NCBI RefSeq assembly: GCF_014204325.1 | Contig: NZ_JACHKT010000013.1 | Span: forward strand, 62,001-126,000 | From: Arcicella rosea | Lineage (GTDB): Bacteria > Bacteroidota > Bacteroidia > Cytophagales > Spirosomataceae | Length of the DNA stretch: 64,000 nt | Direction of reading: 5' to 3' | Position numbers and translations under genes: made by a program | Shown: piece after piece, positions 1 to 10,033 of the stretch | Layout of the letters: every line of letters begins with the position of its first letter | Position numbering within the stretch: position 1 is the first letter of the stretch | The notes under the pieces: model-generated | Database searches by the model: none | Told to the model about the DNA's origin: nothing | Seen by the model: only the letters and a program-made list of their open reading frames with translations

Positions 1-567
1 AAATGATGCACGTGGCAAATTATAATTATCATTAGTAGTTTGTGCTTTATTCAAGATAGGTACTCCCAACATCATCCCATTTTTACCAACACCGCCATGC
101 GACTGAAGTAAATGATACAAAAACAAGGCTCTTAAACCGTAAGCTTCTCCTTTAATACGAGTTCCAAACAATTTACTTGCACCAGCATCAGCAACCCATT
201 GAACTTTATCAACTTCTCCTAACATCAAGTTTACGTATTGGATTCCTGTGAAGCAGTTTGTCCATTGGTCTGCTGGGTTGTTAGCGGGTGTCCACTGACC
301 AGTAGCGATTCTCAAATAACCATTGTTTTGATCATTGGTCACAGCATCATCAGTTGCGACATCATTAAATGACCAGAAGTTTGTTGGAATTCTATTGTAT
401 CCGTTCATTAAAATACCATAAGGGAAACGTGCATCATTGGGTAAATATGCCGTTGCTTCCAATTGTCTGTTATTTTCTTGAGCTGGTTCGATGAGGTCTT
501 GGCATCCACTGAGGAAGACCGAGACTGACACCAACATTACCAATATTCCTTTTATTTTATTTGACAT
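1..567 (-). CDS. SusD/RagB-family outer-membrane glycan-binding lipoprotein, N-terminal part (truncated by window edge)
   Basis: An open frame of 189 codons starts at ATG 567 and runs off the window at base 1 with no stop, so only the N-terminal part is visible. Residues 1-22 form a lipoprotein signal ending in LSGC followed by QDL. The downstream text (GYNRIPTNFWSFNDVATDDA, then a segment around YGLRALFLYHLLQSHGG) is the usual SusD start, in which alpha-helical TPR-like segments bind the glycan. Proteins of this family sit on the cell surface and cap a SusC-type TonB-dependent transporter. The gene starts 29 bp after the stop of the susC at 597-3638, so the two form a pair, the second of a tandem duplication. 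It is not the same protein as the SusD at 3723-5612. Confidence 0.9.
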   Translation of the reverse strand, partial: MSNKIKGILVMLVSVSVFLSGCQDLIEPAQENNRQLEATAYLPNDARFPYGILMNGYNRIPTNFWSFNDVATDDAVTNDQNNGYLRIATGQWTPANNPADQWTNCFTGIQYVNLMLGEVDKVQWVADAGASKLFGTRIKGEAYGLRALFLYHLLQSHGGVGKNGMMLGVPILNKAQTTNDNYNLPRASF

Positions 568-596
568 GATATAATATTTCGACATTAATTTAAAAT

Positions 597-3500
597 TTAG
601 AAAAGCGCTTTTACGCCTAAGTTAAATAATCGTGTTTGTGGAGAGCTACCAACATTCAACTCTAAAATTTCCCTTTGTGACGAAACTGTCAGTAAATTAA
701 ATCCATTCACATATATACCGAATTCTTTAACCAATGATTTCGTCTTTAACAAACTCGTCAAGTCGTAAGAAATTTGAACTTTCGTTAAATCAAATCTATC
801 AGTTTTATAAAGCCAGAAGTCTGAAGGACGGAAGTTGTTAGTTCCTGCTAATGTCGATAATCTTGGGTAAGTAGCAGTTTCTTTAGTAGCTTCTGTCCAG
901 CGATTTCTTACCACTTCAGAATATTTGTTTTCTCCAGATACCCAGAAATACGAACCTTGACGCATTGCATTTGCACCAAATCTACCTGTGCCAAGTGCGA
1001 AAAAGGTCAATTTTTTCCATTGTGCAGTAAAGTTTACTCCTATCGTCATTGGTGCTCCAAAAAAGCCCCCTTTTCCTAAGAATACTTCGTCACGTTGGTT
1101 GATGATACCATCACCGTTTTGGTCTTTGTATTTGATGTCACCAGGTTTAACCAGTCCGAGTGCCTGTTGCGAAGGAGAGTTTTGAATATCGCTTTGGTCT
1201 TGGAAGAAACCTAAGTTTTGTAAACCCCACATCGCATCAAGTGCTTTTCCTTGACGATTTTGATAAGCGTCTTCGTATATTTCTGCTCTTTTTGTAGCCT
1301 TTGTATCGTAATACGTACCGTTCAATCCCAATGACATATTCAACTCGCCTACTCTCTTGTTAACATTTACACCAAAATCAAAGCCTATGCGTTCGTCTTC
1401 ATTATAATTCACGTAGGGAATAAACGATGAATATAAAAAGCCACCAGGCTGACCTGTTTGAAAATAGTTTGGAAATAAAACATTTGATTGGATGATATTT
1501 CCTTTGATTTTGTTGTAGAAAAACGAAGTATTTAATGTTAATAATTTCTTGAAAAACGAACCTTCAATACCAAACGTCAACTCTTGTCTTTGTGGGAAAA
1601 CCATGTTTGGGTTATCTCCTCTACGTGATACCGTTGATTGAAAACCTGTACCGTCTTTCCAGCCATACCAGTCACCTAAGTTCGAATAAATGCCTTGGTA
1701 TAGGTAATATTCATTGATGTCTAAATCAGTATTCAAGATACTTGCCGATGCTGTTAGTTTTAAATCATCTACTACACTCGAGTTTTTCAAGAAACTTTCT
1801 TGACCGATTCTCCAACCCAATGAAAGTGAAGGAGATAAAGCAGCTCTGTTTGCTTCTGGTAATTTAGCTGAAACCACATAAGCAGCACTAAAATCTAAAT
1901 AGTATTTATGGTCAAAATTATAACTTGCCAAAAATCCTAAGTTTGCATTACTTGTTCTGTGGTAAACTGCTGAGGCGGATTGTTGGAATCCGTTAGCTAA
2001 TAAGATAGTTGAAAAATTATGCTTTTCGCCAATTGTTTTATCGTAGTTTAATTGACCAGAAAATGCAATTGTTTGACGATAAGTATTATTACTTACGTTT
2101 TGAGTTCCCGATCTTGTATCTTGACCATAAACTGTAAGGTTACTTATCAAATCCGTTCCACTATAATTATTCCAAGTAGGAGCAAAAGTTGCATAAGTAT
2201 AATTGTAAGCCAATGTATAAGAAGTAGCGTAGTCAACCGAGAAATTAGTTTTAAAACTCAAGCCTTCTAAAACATTTCTCAAATCAGCCTTAATACCTGT
2301 ATTAAACTGAAATTGTCTATTTGCATTTTGGTTATTTCCTCCTGCATAAGTTGTTGCAATACCGTTTGTTTGATCTAACTGCGTTCCTCCAAGGAAATAC
2401 TTTCCATCTATGATATTGTTACTATTTTGTAATAAAATTTGCGATGCAACATCATCCTTTTCAACTAAATCAATAGGAATTAATGGTGAAAATCTATTTG
2501 GACGAATGGTAGCAGCATTGTTCCAATGGTTTGTATTTACTCCTCTTCCCGTATTGAAAATTGCGGCAGCATCTGCATTCAATGAAATAAACTCATTTAG
2601 GTTTACATCAATATTTCCTCTAAAATTCAAACGATCTGAACTGTTATTGTTTTTTGACTCACCAAAATTCAAAAGCGAACCTTGCGTAGAATAACCAATA
2701 TTAGTGTAATATTTTACTCGCTCATTTCCACCAGTAATTTCTGCGGTAGCATCATGACGACCAAAAGAACTTGATAAGTATTCTGGCGAATAAAAATCTA
2801 CATTCGGATAACGGTATGGGTTACGACCAGAAGAGAAGTTGAATATCTCGTTTTCTGAGTATAAAGGAGTCAATCCATCATTTTTTCTGGCTTCGTTATA
2901 CAATGTCATATACTCCCCAGATCCCAAAAACTTTGGATAACTTTTTGGAAGGTTTATTCCACTGTTAACTCTAAGATTCAAAGTATTTGATCCAGATTTT
3001 CCTCTTTTAGTGATAATATTCACAACACCTTTAGCTGCACGGCTACCGTACAAAGCAACTGCATGAGCTCCTTTCAGGAATACGATTTGGTCTATCTCAG
3101 TAGGTGCTACGTTTCCAAGTTCACGAGGAACACCATCAATCATGAATAAATAGCTTCCCATACCCCAGTTACTATTTCCATTAAAACCAGGCACTAAAGC
3201 ATCCATTCCATCAAGTGGAAAGGTGAAATAGTTTTTGTCTAATAATTCTTTTGCATCTACCTGTGATACACCGCTCATCAAATCTCGTTTTTCAACGTCA
3301 CGAAATGGCAAACGAACAAAGTCCGCTTCTTGTCCCACCTGCATCCTAATTTCAACGATTGGCTTTATAACTGTTACGTGATAAGTTTTGTACCCTTTTG
3401 CAGATACTGACAACACCTCATCAGATGGAACGGCTATCGTAAATGTTCCTTGTTCATCCGTAGTAGTTGTCTGACTGCCTTCAGCAGAGCAACTTACTGT

Positions 3501-3638
3501 AGCCCCAACAATGGGTTTTTTATCAGGTCCCAAAACGGTAGCCCTGATTTTAAAAATTGGAGCGTCTTGTGCAAAAGTTTTAGCATTTGAAAAAGCCAAT
3601 AACGTACACAAAACAGTTAGTATTTTTATAAACTTCAT
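597..3638 (-). CDS. SusC/RagA-family TonB-dependent transporter with atypical N-terminus
   Basis: This 1013-residue protein has a signal peptide ending near FSNAKTFAQ, a carboxypeptidase-regulatory-like beta-sandwich (about residues 30-100), a plug domain (FMIDGVPRELGNVAPTEIDQ, then LYGSRAAKGVVNIITKRG near 195-212) and a beta-barrel ending in LFNLGVKALF. It imports oligosaccharides across the outer membrane with its SusD partner, powered by TonB-ExbBD. The segment between sandwich and plug lacks the usual VVVVGYG-like TonB-box text seen in the neighbouring SusC at 5625-8780. It lies 84 bp downstream of the susD at 3723 and 29 bp upstream of the partial susD, in one minus-strand run with the first pair. 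The glycan is inferred to be xylan-derived from the adjacent enzymes. Confidence 0.93.
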   Translation of the reverse strand: MKFIKILTVLCTLLAFSNAKTFAQDAPIFKIRATVLGPDKKPIVGATVSCSAEGSQTTTTDEQGTFTIAVPSDEVLSVSAKGYKTYHVTVIKPIVEIRMQVGQEADFVRLPFRDVEKRDLMSGVSQVDAKELLDKNYFTFPLDGMDALVPGFNGNSNWGMGSYLFMIDGVPRELGNVAPTEIDQIVFLKGAHAVALYGSRAAKGVVNIITKRGKSGSNTLNLRVNSGINLPKSYPKFLGSGEYMTLYNEARKNDGLTPLYSENEIFNFSSGRNPYRYPNVDFYSPEYLSSSFGRHDATAEITGGNERVKYYTNIGYSTQGSLLNFGESKNNNSSDRLNFRGNIDVNLNEFISLNADAAAIFNTGRGVNTNHWNNAATIRPNRFSPLIPIDLVEKDDVASQILLQNSNNIIDGKYFLGGTQLDQTNGIATTYAGGNNQNANRQFQFNTGIKADLRNVLEGLSFKTNFSVDYATSYTLAYNYTYATFAPTWNNYSGTDLISNLTVYGQDTRSGTQNVSNNTYRQTIAFSGQLNYDKTIGEKHNFSTILLANGFQQSASAVYHRTSNANLGFLASYNFDHKYYLDFSAAYVVSAKLPEANRAALSPSLSLGWRIGQESFLKNSSVVDDLKLTASASILNTDLDINEYYLYQGIYSNLGDWYGWKDGTGFQSTVSRRGDNPNMVFPQRQELTFGIEGSFFKKLLTLNTSFFYNKIKGNIIQSNVLFPNYFQTGQPGGFLYSSFIPYVNYNEDERIGFDFGVNVNKRVGELNMSLGLNGTYYDTKATKRAEIYEDAYQNRQGKALDAMWGLQNLGFFQDQSDIQNSPSQQALGLVKPGDIKYKDQNGDGIINQRDEVFLGKGGFFGAPMTIGVNFTAQWKKLTFFALGTGRFGANAMRQGSYFWVSGENKYSEVVRNRWTEATKETATYPRLSTLAGTNNFRPSDFWLYKTDRFDLTKVQISYDLTSLLKTKSLVKEFGIYVNGFNLLTVSSQREILELNVGSSPQTRLFNLGVKALF

Positions 3639-3722
3639 AATTTTCGTTTATCTGTTTGAATATTGAATATTAGTAATGGTAGGTAGGAAAATATCCTACC
3701 ATTACATTTCATAATTAGACTC

Positions 3723-5612
3723 TTACCAACCTGGATTTTGAGGGAACTCTAAATATAAATTTACATCGTTTGTCTTCATTGGTAACCAGTAATGTTTCGC
3801 TGTAAACTTACGTTCCAAGATTACCGTTTCTCTTAAATTCAACACTCTGTTTTCTTTAGAATCTTTGGCAGGGTCAAGAGTACTTGCTCTATCAAACTCA
3901 ACAGCTTTTTTAAGTGTGTACGGGTTTTCTGTCAATAATAACCAGCGACGAAGGTCGTTGAAACGGTGTCCTTCAAAAGCAAGTTCAACAGCTCTTTCAC
4001 GTCTTACTTCGCTCATAAAAGTTTCTACGCTACTCAAGAACTGTGGAGCAACAAAACCAACACCTGCTCTTGTTCTCAAAGTATTTATTGCATCTACCGC
4101 AGTTTTAGAATATCCCGGAGATTTTCCACTTGGACCACCATAGGCTTGTGCTGCCGCTTCTGCATACATCAGATAAACATCAGCAAGTCTCATGTATGGA
4201 ACTTTGATGTTAAGGCTTTTATCGTAGCTATAACCTAAATCGAATTTGTTGGCTGTTCTTGGGATAAATTTATAATTTAAGTATCCCGTTCTACTTCCAC
4301 TTGCAACATCTCTGTAGGTTCCTCTTGTATGCAAATTCGCATAGCGGTTTATCGTTTCTGACGCATTAGGGATATTACCATTTACCATTTTCATGCCGTC
4401 ATAAACGATGTCATTATAAAAACGAGGGTCTCTACCTTTCCAAGGCAATTCTGGATTATATCCTGATACTGGATCTGGTTTTGTTGCATCAGCAATTGGT
4501 AAACCATTTGCCATACCATACATATCAACATAATTAGCAGTTGGGAGGAATTTGGTATCTCCTTCACTGATAACCAGTGGGGTATATTGTTTGGCAGTAC
4601 CATACGTTGAACCATGTGCACCATAATATGGCCCTGTAAAAATTGCTTCTGTGCCTCCTGGGAGTGCCCAGTTTTGTCCAGTTGTATAAAAATTTGTGGA
4701 ATATTTATCAAAAGGAAGTAAACTATGAGGTGCTTGTCCGCTTTCGCAAAGACTTAATAATTCTGCTGCCGCATCTGCTGCTTTTTTACAATATTCAACA
4801 TTATATGTTCTACCACCACCTGAAACTGAGTTCATTAAAGGACTACCAGCCCACAAATAGTTTTTGGCCAAGTAGCCAAGCGCCATTATTTTATTAATAC
4901 GAAGTGTATTTTTACCAAGTGTTCTTCTACCAGCAGTGGTTGCATCCCAATTTGTTGGAAGTAAGTCGGCAGCTTCTCTAAAATCTTTGGCTGCTTTTTC
5001 GGCACACTCACTGTATTTCAAGCGTGGTAATGTCAATTTTTGGTCACCAGGCAATACAGTATCAATGTATGGAAGCCCACCAAAAAATTGCATAAACATG
5101 AAGTGATACCAGCCTCTAAAAAACAATAACTGTCCCTTGATTAAGTCTTTTTCTTCTTGGGTTGCATCATTCATTTTATCAAGATTGGCAAGACCCATAT
5201 TGGCCTTACGAATACCATACCAACCCAAACCATACAATGACTTTGTAAAACGGTCGTCATTCGTAGAGTTATTATTTCGGTCAAGCCAGCCAGCTTGCCA
5301 TCCGTCAAAGTTTCTTTGCCATCCCCAGAAATCTCCGTTATCAATTTTTACGCCAAAGTGTCCTGTTGCTGAAACTGATTGTATTTCATCATCACCCCAG
5401 TTGAATGAACTAGTCCAATAACCGTTTGAGAAATCAGGAATGGTATGATAAAGTTCTTCTGTGAATCCTTGAAAACTTACAAAATTCTTGTAAGCATCTT
5501 GGTCAGATACTGCCGCTTGTGGGTCACGATCCAAAAACTCTTTACAAGAAGTTAATCCTGAAGTCATGGAAAGGAATAAAGAGGCAATTAGAATATTGAT
5601 TTTCTTTTTCAT
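3723..5612 (-). CDS. SusD/RagB-family glycan-binding lipoprotein
   Basis: The 629-residue product begins with a lipoprotein signal (SMTSGLTSC, Cys23 the likely lipidated residue) followed by KEFLDRDPQAAVSD, a standard SusD opening. The body contains the family helical segments (YHFMFMQFFGGLPYIDTVLPG) and the C-terminal SusD-like block with RRERAVELAFEGHRFNDLRR and a terminal FPQNPGW. It is expected on the cell surface, binding long or branched xylan fragments and closing the SusC pore. It is 12 bp downstream of the SusC gene at 5625-8780, so the two are clearly translated from one transcript. At 629 residues it is longer than the two SusD proteins of the second locus (576-577), which fits a different ligand. 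Confidence 0.95.
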   Translation of the reverse strand: MKKKINILIASLFLSMTSGLTSCKEFLDRDPQAAVSDQDAYKNFVSFQGFTEELYHTIPDFSNGYWTSSFNWGDDEIQSVSATGHFGVKIDNGDFWGWQRNFDGWQAGWLDRNNNSTNDDRFTKSLYGLGWYGIRKANMGLANLDKMNDATQEEKDLIKGQLLFFRGWYHFMFMQFFGGLPYIDTVLPGDQKLTLPRLKYSECAEKAAKDFREAADLLPTNWDATTAGRRTLGKNTLRINKIMALGYLAKNYLWAGSPLMNSVSGGGRTYNVEYCKKAADAAAELLSLCESGQAPHSLLPFDKYSTNFYTTGQNWALPGGTEAIFTGPYYGAHGSTYGTAKQYTPLVISEGDTKFLPTANYVDMYGMANGLPIADATKPDPVSGYNPELPWKGRDPRFYNDIVYDGMKMVNGNIPNASETINRYANLHTRGTYRDVASGSRTGYLNYKFIPRTANKFDLGYSYDKSLNIKVPYMRLADVYLMYAEAAAQAYGGPSGKSPGYSKTAVDAINTLRTRAGVGFVAPQFLSSVETFMSEVRRERAVELAFEGHRFNDLRRWLLLTENPYTLKKAVEFDRASTLDPAKDSKENRVLNLRETVILERKFTAKHYWLPMKTNDVNLYLEFPQNPGW

Positions 5613-5624
5613 GATTTTGATTGA

Positions 5625-8600
5625 TTAGAATGTGATGTTTAAACCAAGGTTATAACGTCTAACAGTTGGATATGCCCCTTGCTGAGAAAATTGAGCTCCA
5701 CCAAAGTTTGCTTCTCTATCATCAGGCATTTTGCTCCAAGCAATTAAATTATTCCCGTTTAAGTAGATTCTTAATCCTGCAAGACCTAATTTCCTACTAG
5801 CTCCCGATGTTAAACTGTAAGCAATTTCTGCGTTTTTAAGTCGAACATACGAGCCATCGAACAAATACTGTGTACCACGGTAATAATCGGCAGGAGTTGA
5901 TGACCAACGAGGAATTGGAATACCTTCAGCATTAGATGGCGACCAATATTCTCCCTCTTTATAAACCGTATTTTTTTGGTTTACTAAACTTGCAAAGCCA
6001 ACCTGACGACTAACATTATTCACTGCATAGAATTGAACGAATGCCGTGAACCCTTTCCAGTCTAATCCAAAAGTAGCATTATAAGTATTTTGAGGCCAGT
6101 TTGTATAACCGAATGGTACACGGTCTTGTGCATCAATTACACCATCGCCATTATAATCAACTATGTAAAGATTCCCTGGTAATTTTTGGTTATCCTGTGC
6201 ATTATGAATTGTACTTCCATACAACTGATCCCAAGTATTATATTTTCCTTCACTTACATAAGAGTACTCCTGATTGATTGCCTTACCTTCAGTTTTTTGA
6301 TAATCAGGTAGTAACTCTGGGTTTGCTGCTTCGATAATTTTATTTTGTGTATGAGTCATGTTTAAATCAGTCCACAAACGAAATTTACCGAGCGTTTTAC
6401 TAATGTGTAGCTCCAGTTCATAACCACTTGATTTTACTTGGCCTAAGTTGGCTACTGGTGGTGCTGCTCCATAATATGAAGGCACATCTTGACGATTTCC
6501 TAACAAAATTTTGGTTCTATTGTCACTGAAAACGTCAGCCTTGGCTTTGATGAGACCTTTTAGTAATTCCACATCAACTCCGACATTAAATTTCTCTGAT
6601 TCTTCCCACTGAACTGTTGGGTTACCAACTCCTGTTTGTCTGTATTGTCTGTATGGACTTTGCTCTGCTGCTTCCCCAGTAGTACCTAATCTTGCCAATC
6701 GCTCGAAAGCCCATTGATCTAAATAAGGCCATCTTATCCCAAGATTATCAAATCCTGTCTGTCCGTACGAAAATCTCAATTTCAATAAATCAATCGCTCT
6801 TATTGATTTAATAAATTTTTCATTCGACAATATCCAGTTTACCCCTCCAGATGAGAAATAGTTGAATCGATAGTCAGAAGCAAATTGCTCTGAACCGTTA
6901 TAAGCACCATTATATTCTATGGTGTACTTGTTGTTAAAAGTATACGTCGTTCTGAATACCCAGTCTTCTCTGTATGTAGGCACTATACTTCCGTTGGCAA
7001 ACACGTTTCTGTTCATCAATCCCATCGCAGTCAAAAAATGCTTCCCTCCAAGGTTTTTTGCGTAATTCAATTGGAATTGGTAAAACAAACGTCGCTGACT
7101 CGCTCCAATATTACCAGCAGCTGGAGACCATCGGATACCTTCCTGAAAATCAAATCCCGTCACTCCATCTACCGCTTGTTTATAGGTTACGATTCCCGTT
7201 TCTGGGTCTATCCATTTCAACTGTGCGTCATTATACAAATCATTAATCCCTCTATCACTTTCCACAAAAGTGTTATCAAAAGATATATTTCCAGTAAACT
7301 TTAATCCCTTGATGAGTCTTCCTAAATCCTGCTCAAGCGAGAAGTCTGTTGTTATTTGAGCCGTAGTGGTGTTAGCAACTCCACCTAATCCAAGTATTCT
7401 TGCTGAGTTTTCCGCTTTTTGTTCATTGGGTGCGTAAAAACCCCATGAGCCATCTGAATATCTGGGTAAAATAGCGTCTGGTGCAGCGTTGTAAGCATCA
7501 ATCCAAGCTCCATACTGCCCACCCCCACCAGTAAAGCCCCAAGGTGTTTTTCTGACACCATACGAACCAGAAATGTTAGTTTTGAATAAAGTACTTGGTG
7601 ACAATTGAAAATCAAGATTACTACGAACGTTTAATCTGTCAAATTCAAATCCTTGCTTATAACCTCTGTTATTATCATACACTCTGAATAAATCAGCTTC
7701 ATGCAATACATCGGCACTCGTAAAGTATTTCACAAAGTCGGTACCACCACTAATGTTAATGTTTGCGTTATTAGAAATTGCATTTTTTCTAAATAAAGCT
7801 TCTTCCCAGTTAACATTTGGATAACGCTCTGCTTCTGCTAAATTGGCAGGGTTTCTGTACTTTTGAAGAATTGCTTCTGGTAAAAAGTTTCTCCAACCAT
7901 CTGGTCTTGCTGCGAGTTCGTATTCAATTGCCTGATTTCTGATGGTTAATCCATCATAAGAATCATACTTCTCAGGTAACTTTGAAGCTGATTTCATGAT
8001 TGTATTCACCGTAGCTCTAATTGTAGCTTTACCAGTTTTCCCTCTTTTTGTGGTAATTAGGATTACCCCATTCGCTCCCCTAGAACCAAACACTGCAGTT
8101 GCCGAAGCATCCTTCAATACTGTTACGGCATCAACAGAACTAATATCAACAGAATTCATTGGACGTTCAACACCATCAACTAGGATAAGTGGAGCTGAAT
8201 TATTTGGGCTACTAATACCACGAATGATTATCTGTGGATCTTCTCCTCCCGGTATCCCTGTTCCTGAGCTGGTAATAAGCCCCGGTACATTTCCAGTCAG
8301 AGCAGCTCCGATACTTGATACACCGCCTGCACGCTCCAGTGTTTTACCTGTTGCTTGTGTCACCGCAGCAACAACACCTTCTTTCTTTTGTTTTCCGTAG
8401 CCAACAACTACAACCTCATCCAAAGCAGATTGGAATTCTTCCAATACAACATCAATTGAAGTTTTGTTACCAACGAGAACCTCCTTCGTAATGAAACCAA
8501 TAGAACTAAAAACTAGAATTGATTTAGGCGTACAAGCTATAGTGAAAACACCATCCTTACTTGCACTTACTCCTCTGGGGGTTCCCTTGATACTAACGGT

Positions 8601-8780
8601 TGCTCCGGGAATCCCTTCCCCTGAAGCGGACTTTACAGTCCCTTTTACTGTTTGAGCTTTTAACGAAAAGCCCGAAAACCCAATCAAAAGGGAAATACAC
8701 CATACAATTAAATACAGCTTTTTCCGAAAGATTGAAATGGATAAGTCAAATTGTTTCATAGGTAAATAAATATGATTCAT
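5625..8780 (-). CDS. SusC/RagA-family TonB-linked outer-membrane transporter
   Basis: A 1051-residue TonB-dependent transporter: signal peptide, carboxypeptidase-regulatory-like domain (VKGTVKSASGEGIPGATVSI), canonical TonB box region (LDEVVVVGYGKQKKEG), plug (ILVDGVERPMNSVDISSVDA; FGSRGANGVILITTKRG) and a long beta-barrel ending YNLGLNITF. It is the first gene of the tandem susCD set and the one nearest the shared regulatory motif at 8835-8874. An internal ATG at 8759 (MKQFDLSIS) would give a cleaner signal peptide and is a reasonable alternative start; no ribosome-binding site decides between them. Function is uptake of xylo-oligosaccharides by context. Confidence 0.95.
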   Translation of the reverse strand: MNHIYLPMKQFDLSISIFRKKLYLIVWCISLLIGFSGFSLKAQTVKGTVKSASGEGIPGATVSIKGTPRGVSASKDGVFTIACTPKSILVFSSIGFITKEVLVGNKTSIDVVLEEFQSALDEVVVVGYGKQKKEGVVAAVTQATGKTLERAGGVSSIGAALTGNVPGLITSSGTGIPGGEDPQIIIRGISSPNNSAPLILVDGVERPMNSVDISSVDAVTVLKDASATAVFGSRGANGVILITTKRGKTGKATIRATVNTIMKSASKLPEKYDSYDGLTIRNQAIEYELAARPDGWRNFLPEAILQKYRNPANLAEAERYPNVNWEEALFRKNAISNNANINISGGTDFVKYFTSADVLHEADLFRVYDNNRGYKQGFEFDRLNVRSNLDFQLSPSTLFKTNISGSYGVRKTPWGFTGGGGQYGAWIDAYNAAPDAILPRYSDGSWGFYAPNEQKAENSARILGLGGVANTTTAQITTDFSLEQDLGRLIKGLKFTGNISFDNTFVESDRGINDLYNDAQLKWIDPETGIVTYKQAVDGVTGFDFQEGIRWSPAAGNIGASQRRLFYQFQLNYAKNLGGKHFLTAMGLMNRNVFANGSIVPTYREDWVFRTTYTFNNKYTIEYNGAYNGSEQFASDYRFNYFSSGGVNWILSNEKFIKSIRAIDLLKLRFSYGQTGFDNLGIRWPYLDQWAFERLARLGTTGEAAEQSPYRQYRQTGVGNPTVQWEESEKFNVGVDVELLKGLIKAKADVFSDNRTKILLGNRQDVPSYYGAAPPVANLGQVKSSGYELELHISKTLGKFRLWTDLNMTHTQNKIIEAANPELLPDYQKTEGKAINQEYSYVSEGKYNTWDQLYGSTIHNAQDNQKLPGNLYIVDYNGDGVIDAQDRVPFGYTNWPQNTYNATFGLDWKGFTAFVQFYAVNNVSRQVGFASLVNQKNTVYKEGEYWSPSNAEGIPIPRWSSTPADYYRGTQYLFDGSYVRLKNAEIAYSLTSGASRKLGLAGLRIYLNGNNLIAWSKMPDDREANFGGAQFSQQGAYPTVRRYNLGLNITF

Positions 8781-9177
8781 TTAATAAATAATATGAAATT
8801 ACTTTTGCAAAATAAGTTGATGAGGAAAAAATAGAGTAGCACTAATCACTATATATATATTACAAATGTTCAGTAATCTTGGAAAGTGTCAATTTCACAC
8901 CATTATTATTCAAAAAATTGAATAGATGTTCCTAAAATGAACATTATGGATACCAATTATGGCTAATTATAGTAGTAATTATTTTTGTTAGGTAAGTAAA
9001 TAGCCCTTTTTGCAGAAATTAGTAATAAATAGATAAGTAGCACATTCTATCGTTTTGAGAATTATAAGGACACTTTAGTTGATTGTTTAAAAAACAATTG
9101 ATGTACATACCAAAAAAAAGTTCTCTATTTCCTGAATTACCAGTAATAGAGAACCTAAATTCTTGAATTAAAAAAAA
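8781..9177. other. Intergenic region upstream of the xylan susCD set
   Basis: About 400 bp separate the susC start from the stop of the upstream esterase. No gene was found. It contains the bipartite motif shared with the GH10 promoter region, a TGTTC...GAACA dyad near 8933-8947, a second copy of AGTAGCAC at 9036-9043 and an AT run near 8849-8862. Confidence 0.7.
8835..8874 (-). promoter_or_regulatory. Shared xylan-locus cis element, copy 1 (upstream of susC)
   Basis: On the plus strand AGTAGCAC (8835-8842) is followed after exactly 20 bp by CAAATGTTCAGT (8863-8874). The same two blocks with the same 20-bp gap occur upstream of the GH10 gene at 17699-17738. CACCAT also follows at nearly the same distance in both (8898 and 17761). 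It lies about 55 bp upstream of the susC start. It does not match the Bacteroidota TAnnTTTG minus-7 consensus, so an operator is as likely as a promoter core. Confidence 0.5.
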
Positions 9178-10032
9178 CTATTTTTGATGAAAACTATACC
9201 CCATCAGCGAAAGCATTTTTTCAGCATAACGTTTGCCAAGTTCTCGATAACCTGCTGCATTAAAGTGTAAATTATCAGCAGCATCTGTACAGCCACTTGA
9301 TGAAATTACATGGGCATTTTTGATTGTTTCTGGTAACGTGGCTATAATTTTATTCATACTTGCACAAATACCTCCTTGGTCGGCATTTACGGTTTCACCA
9401 GCTAACAAAGGTACTTTTTTTGCTTTTAGATGAAGGTCACCTATCAAGTTATCATACACTCCTTTCACTTTTTTTGTCCAGAGTGAGTCATTCGTATTAG
9501 ATTCTCCTTGATGTAATAAAATACCTTTAATCACACCGTCTTTTTGTGCTAGTTTTGCCATTTCTACCAATCGACCATACGGATTTCCATCATATTCTTT
9601 TACCATATTTCTAAGCCAATTGGGTGTAGTAGTCACATAAGATTCATAGTTATTTTTATCAAAAAGCTCTATTTTACAACCACCAACAGCAACATTAATG
9701 ATACCTATTCTAACTTTTTCAGGAAGGTTGGCAAGCATTGCTCTTCCAAAATAGTCAACAGGTGTAATTCCTGTGTAGCAACGACATAAAGGAGGAACAG
9801 CCGTGTACCAATTGCCTTTACTCCTACCTAAATTGGGGCAATCTACTGCTTCCATTACCTGAAAACGGCTATCGACATTGACGGTATCCTGAGGCTCAAA
9901 CTTGGCATTACCTTCCATATTGGATTGCCCAAAACTCAAGAAAATGTAAAAGTTTTTGTCTTGTGAAAGAGCCTTAAAACTTGTAACCAATAGACTGATT
10001 ACCAATAAAAAATATAATCTCTTCTTTACCAT
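9178..10032 (-). CDS. Secreted acetylxylan esterase, carbohydrate esterase family 6-like
   Basis: The 284-residue protein carries a signal peptide (to about ALSQ, residue 24) and then the SGNH/sialate-O-acetylesterase motif FGQSNMEG with the likely nucleophile Ser37. A second block, LLHQGESNTNDS, and a C-terminal DNLHFNAAGYRELG provide the conserved Gln/Glu and the Asp-His pair. Family members remove O-acetyl groups from xylan, opening the backbone to xylanases and xylosidases. The gene starts 1 bp after the stop of the GH43 gene at 10034 and is the last enzyme gene of a minus-strand run beginning with GH10. Family assignment rests on motif order; substrate is inferred from the xylan context. 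Confidence 0.82.
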   Translation of the reverse strand: MVKKRLYFLLVISLLVTSFKALSQDKNFYIFLSFGQSNMEGNAKFEPQDTVNVDSRFQVMEAVDCPNLGRSKGNWYTAVPPLCRCYTGITPVDYFGRAMLANLPEKVRIGIINVAVGGCKIELFDKNNYESYVTTTPNWLRNMVKEYDGNPYGRLVEMAKLAQKDGVIKGILLHQGESNTNDSLWTKKVKGVYDNLIGDLHLKAKKVPLLAGETVNADQGGICASMNKIIATLPETIKNAHVISSSGCTDAADNLHFNAAGYRELGKRYAEKMLSLMGYSFHQK

Positions 10033-10033
10033 T

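Noticed and set aside
7996-8400. 134-codon plus-strand open frame inside susC
   Set aside because: It is the antisense shadow of the conserved SusC plug region; the minus-strand protein is clearly real.
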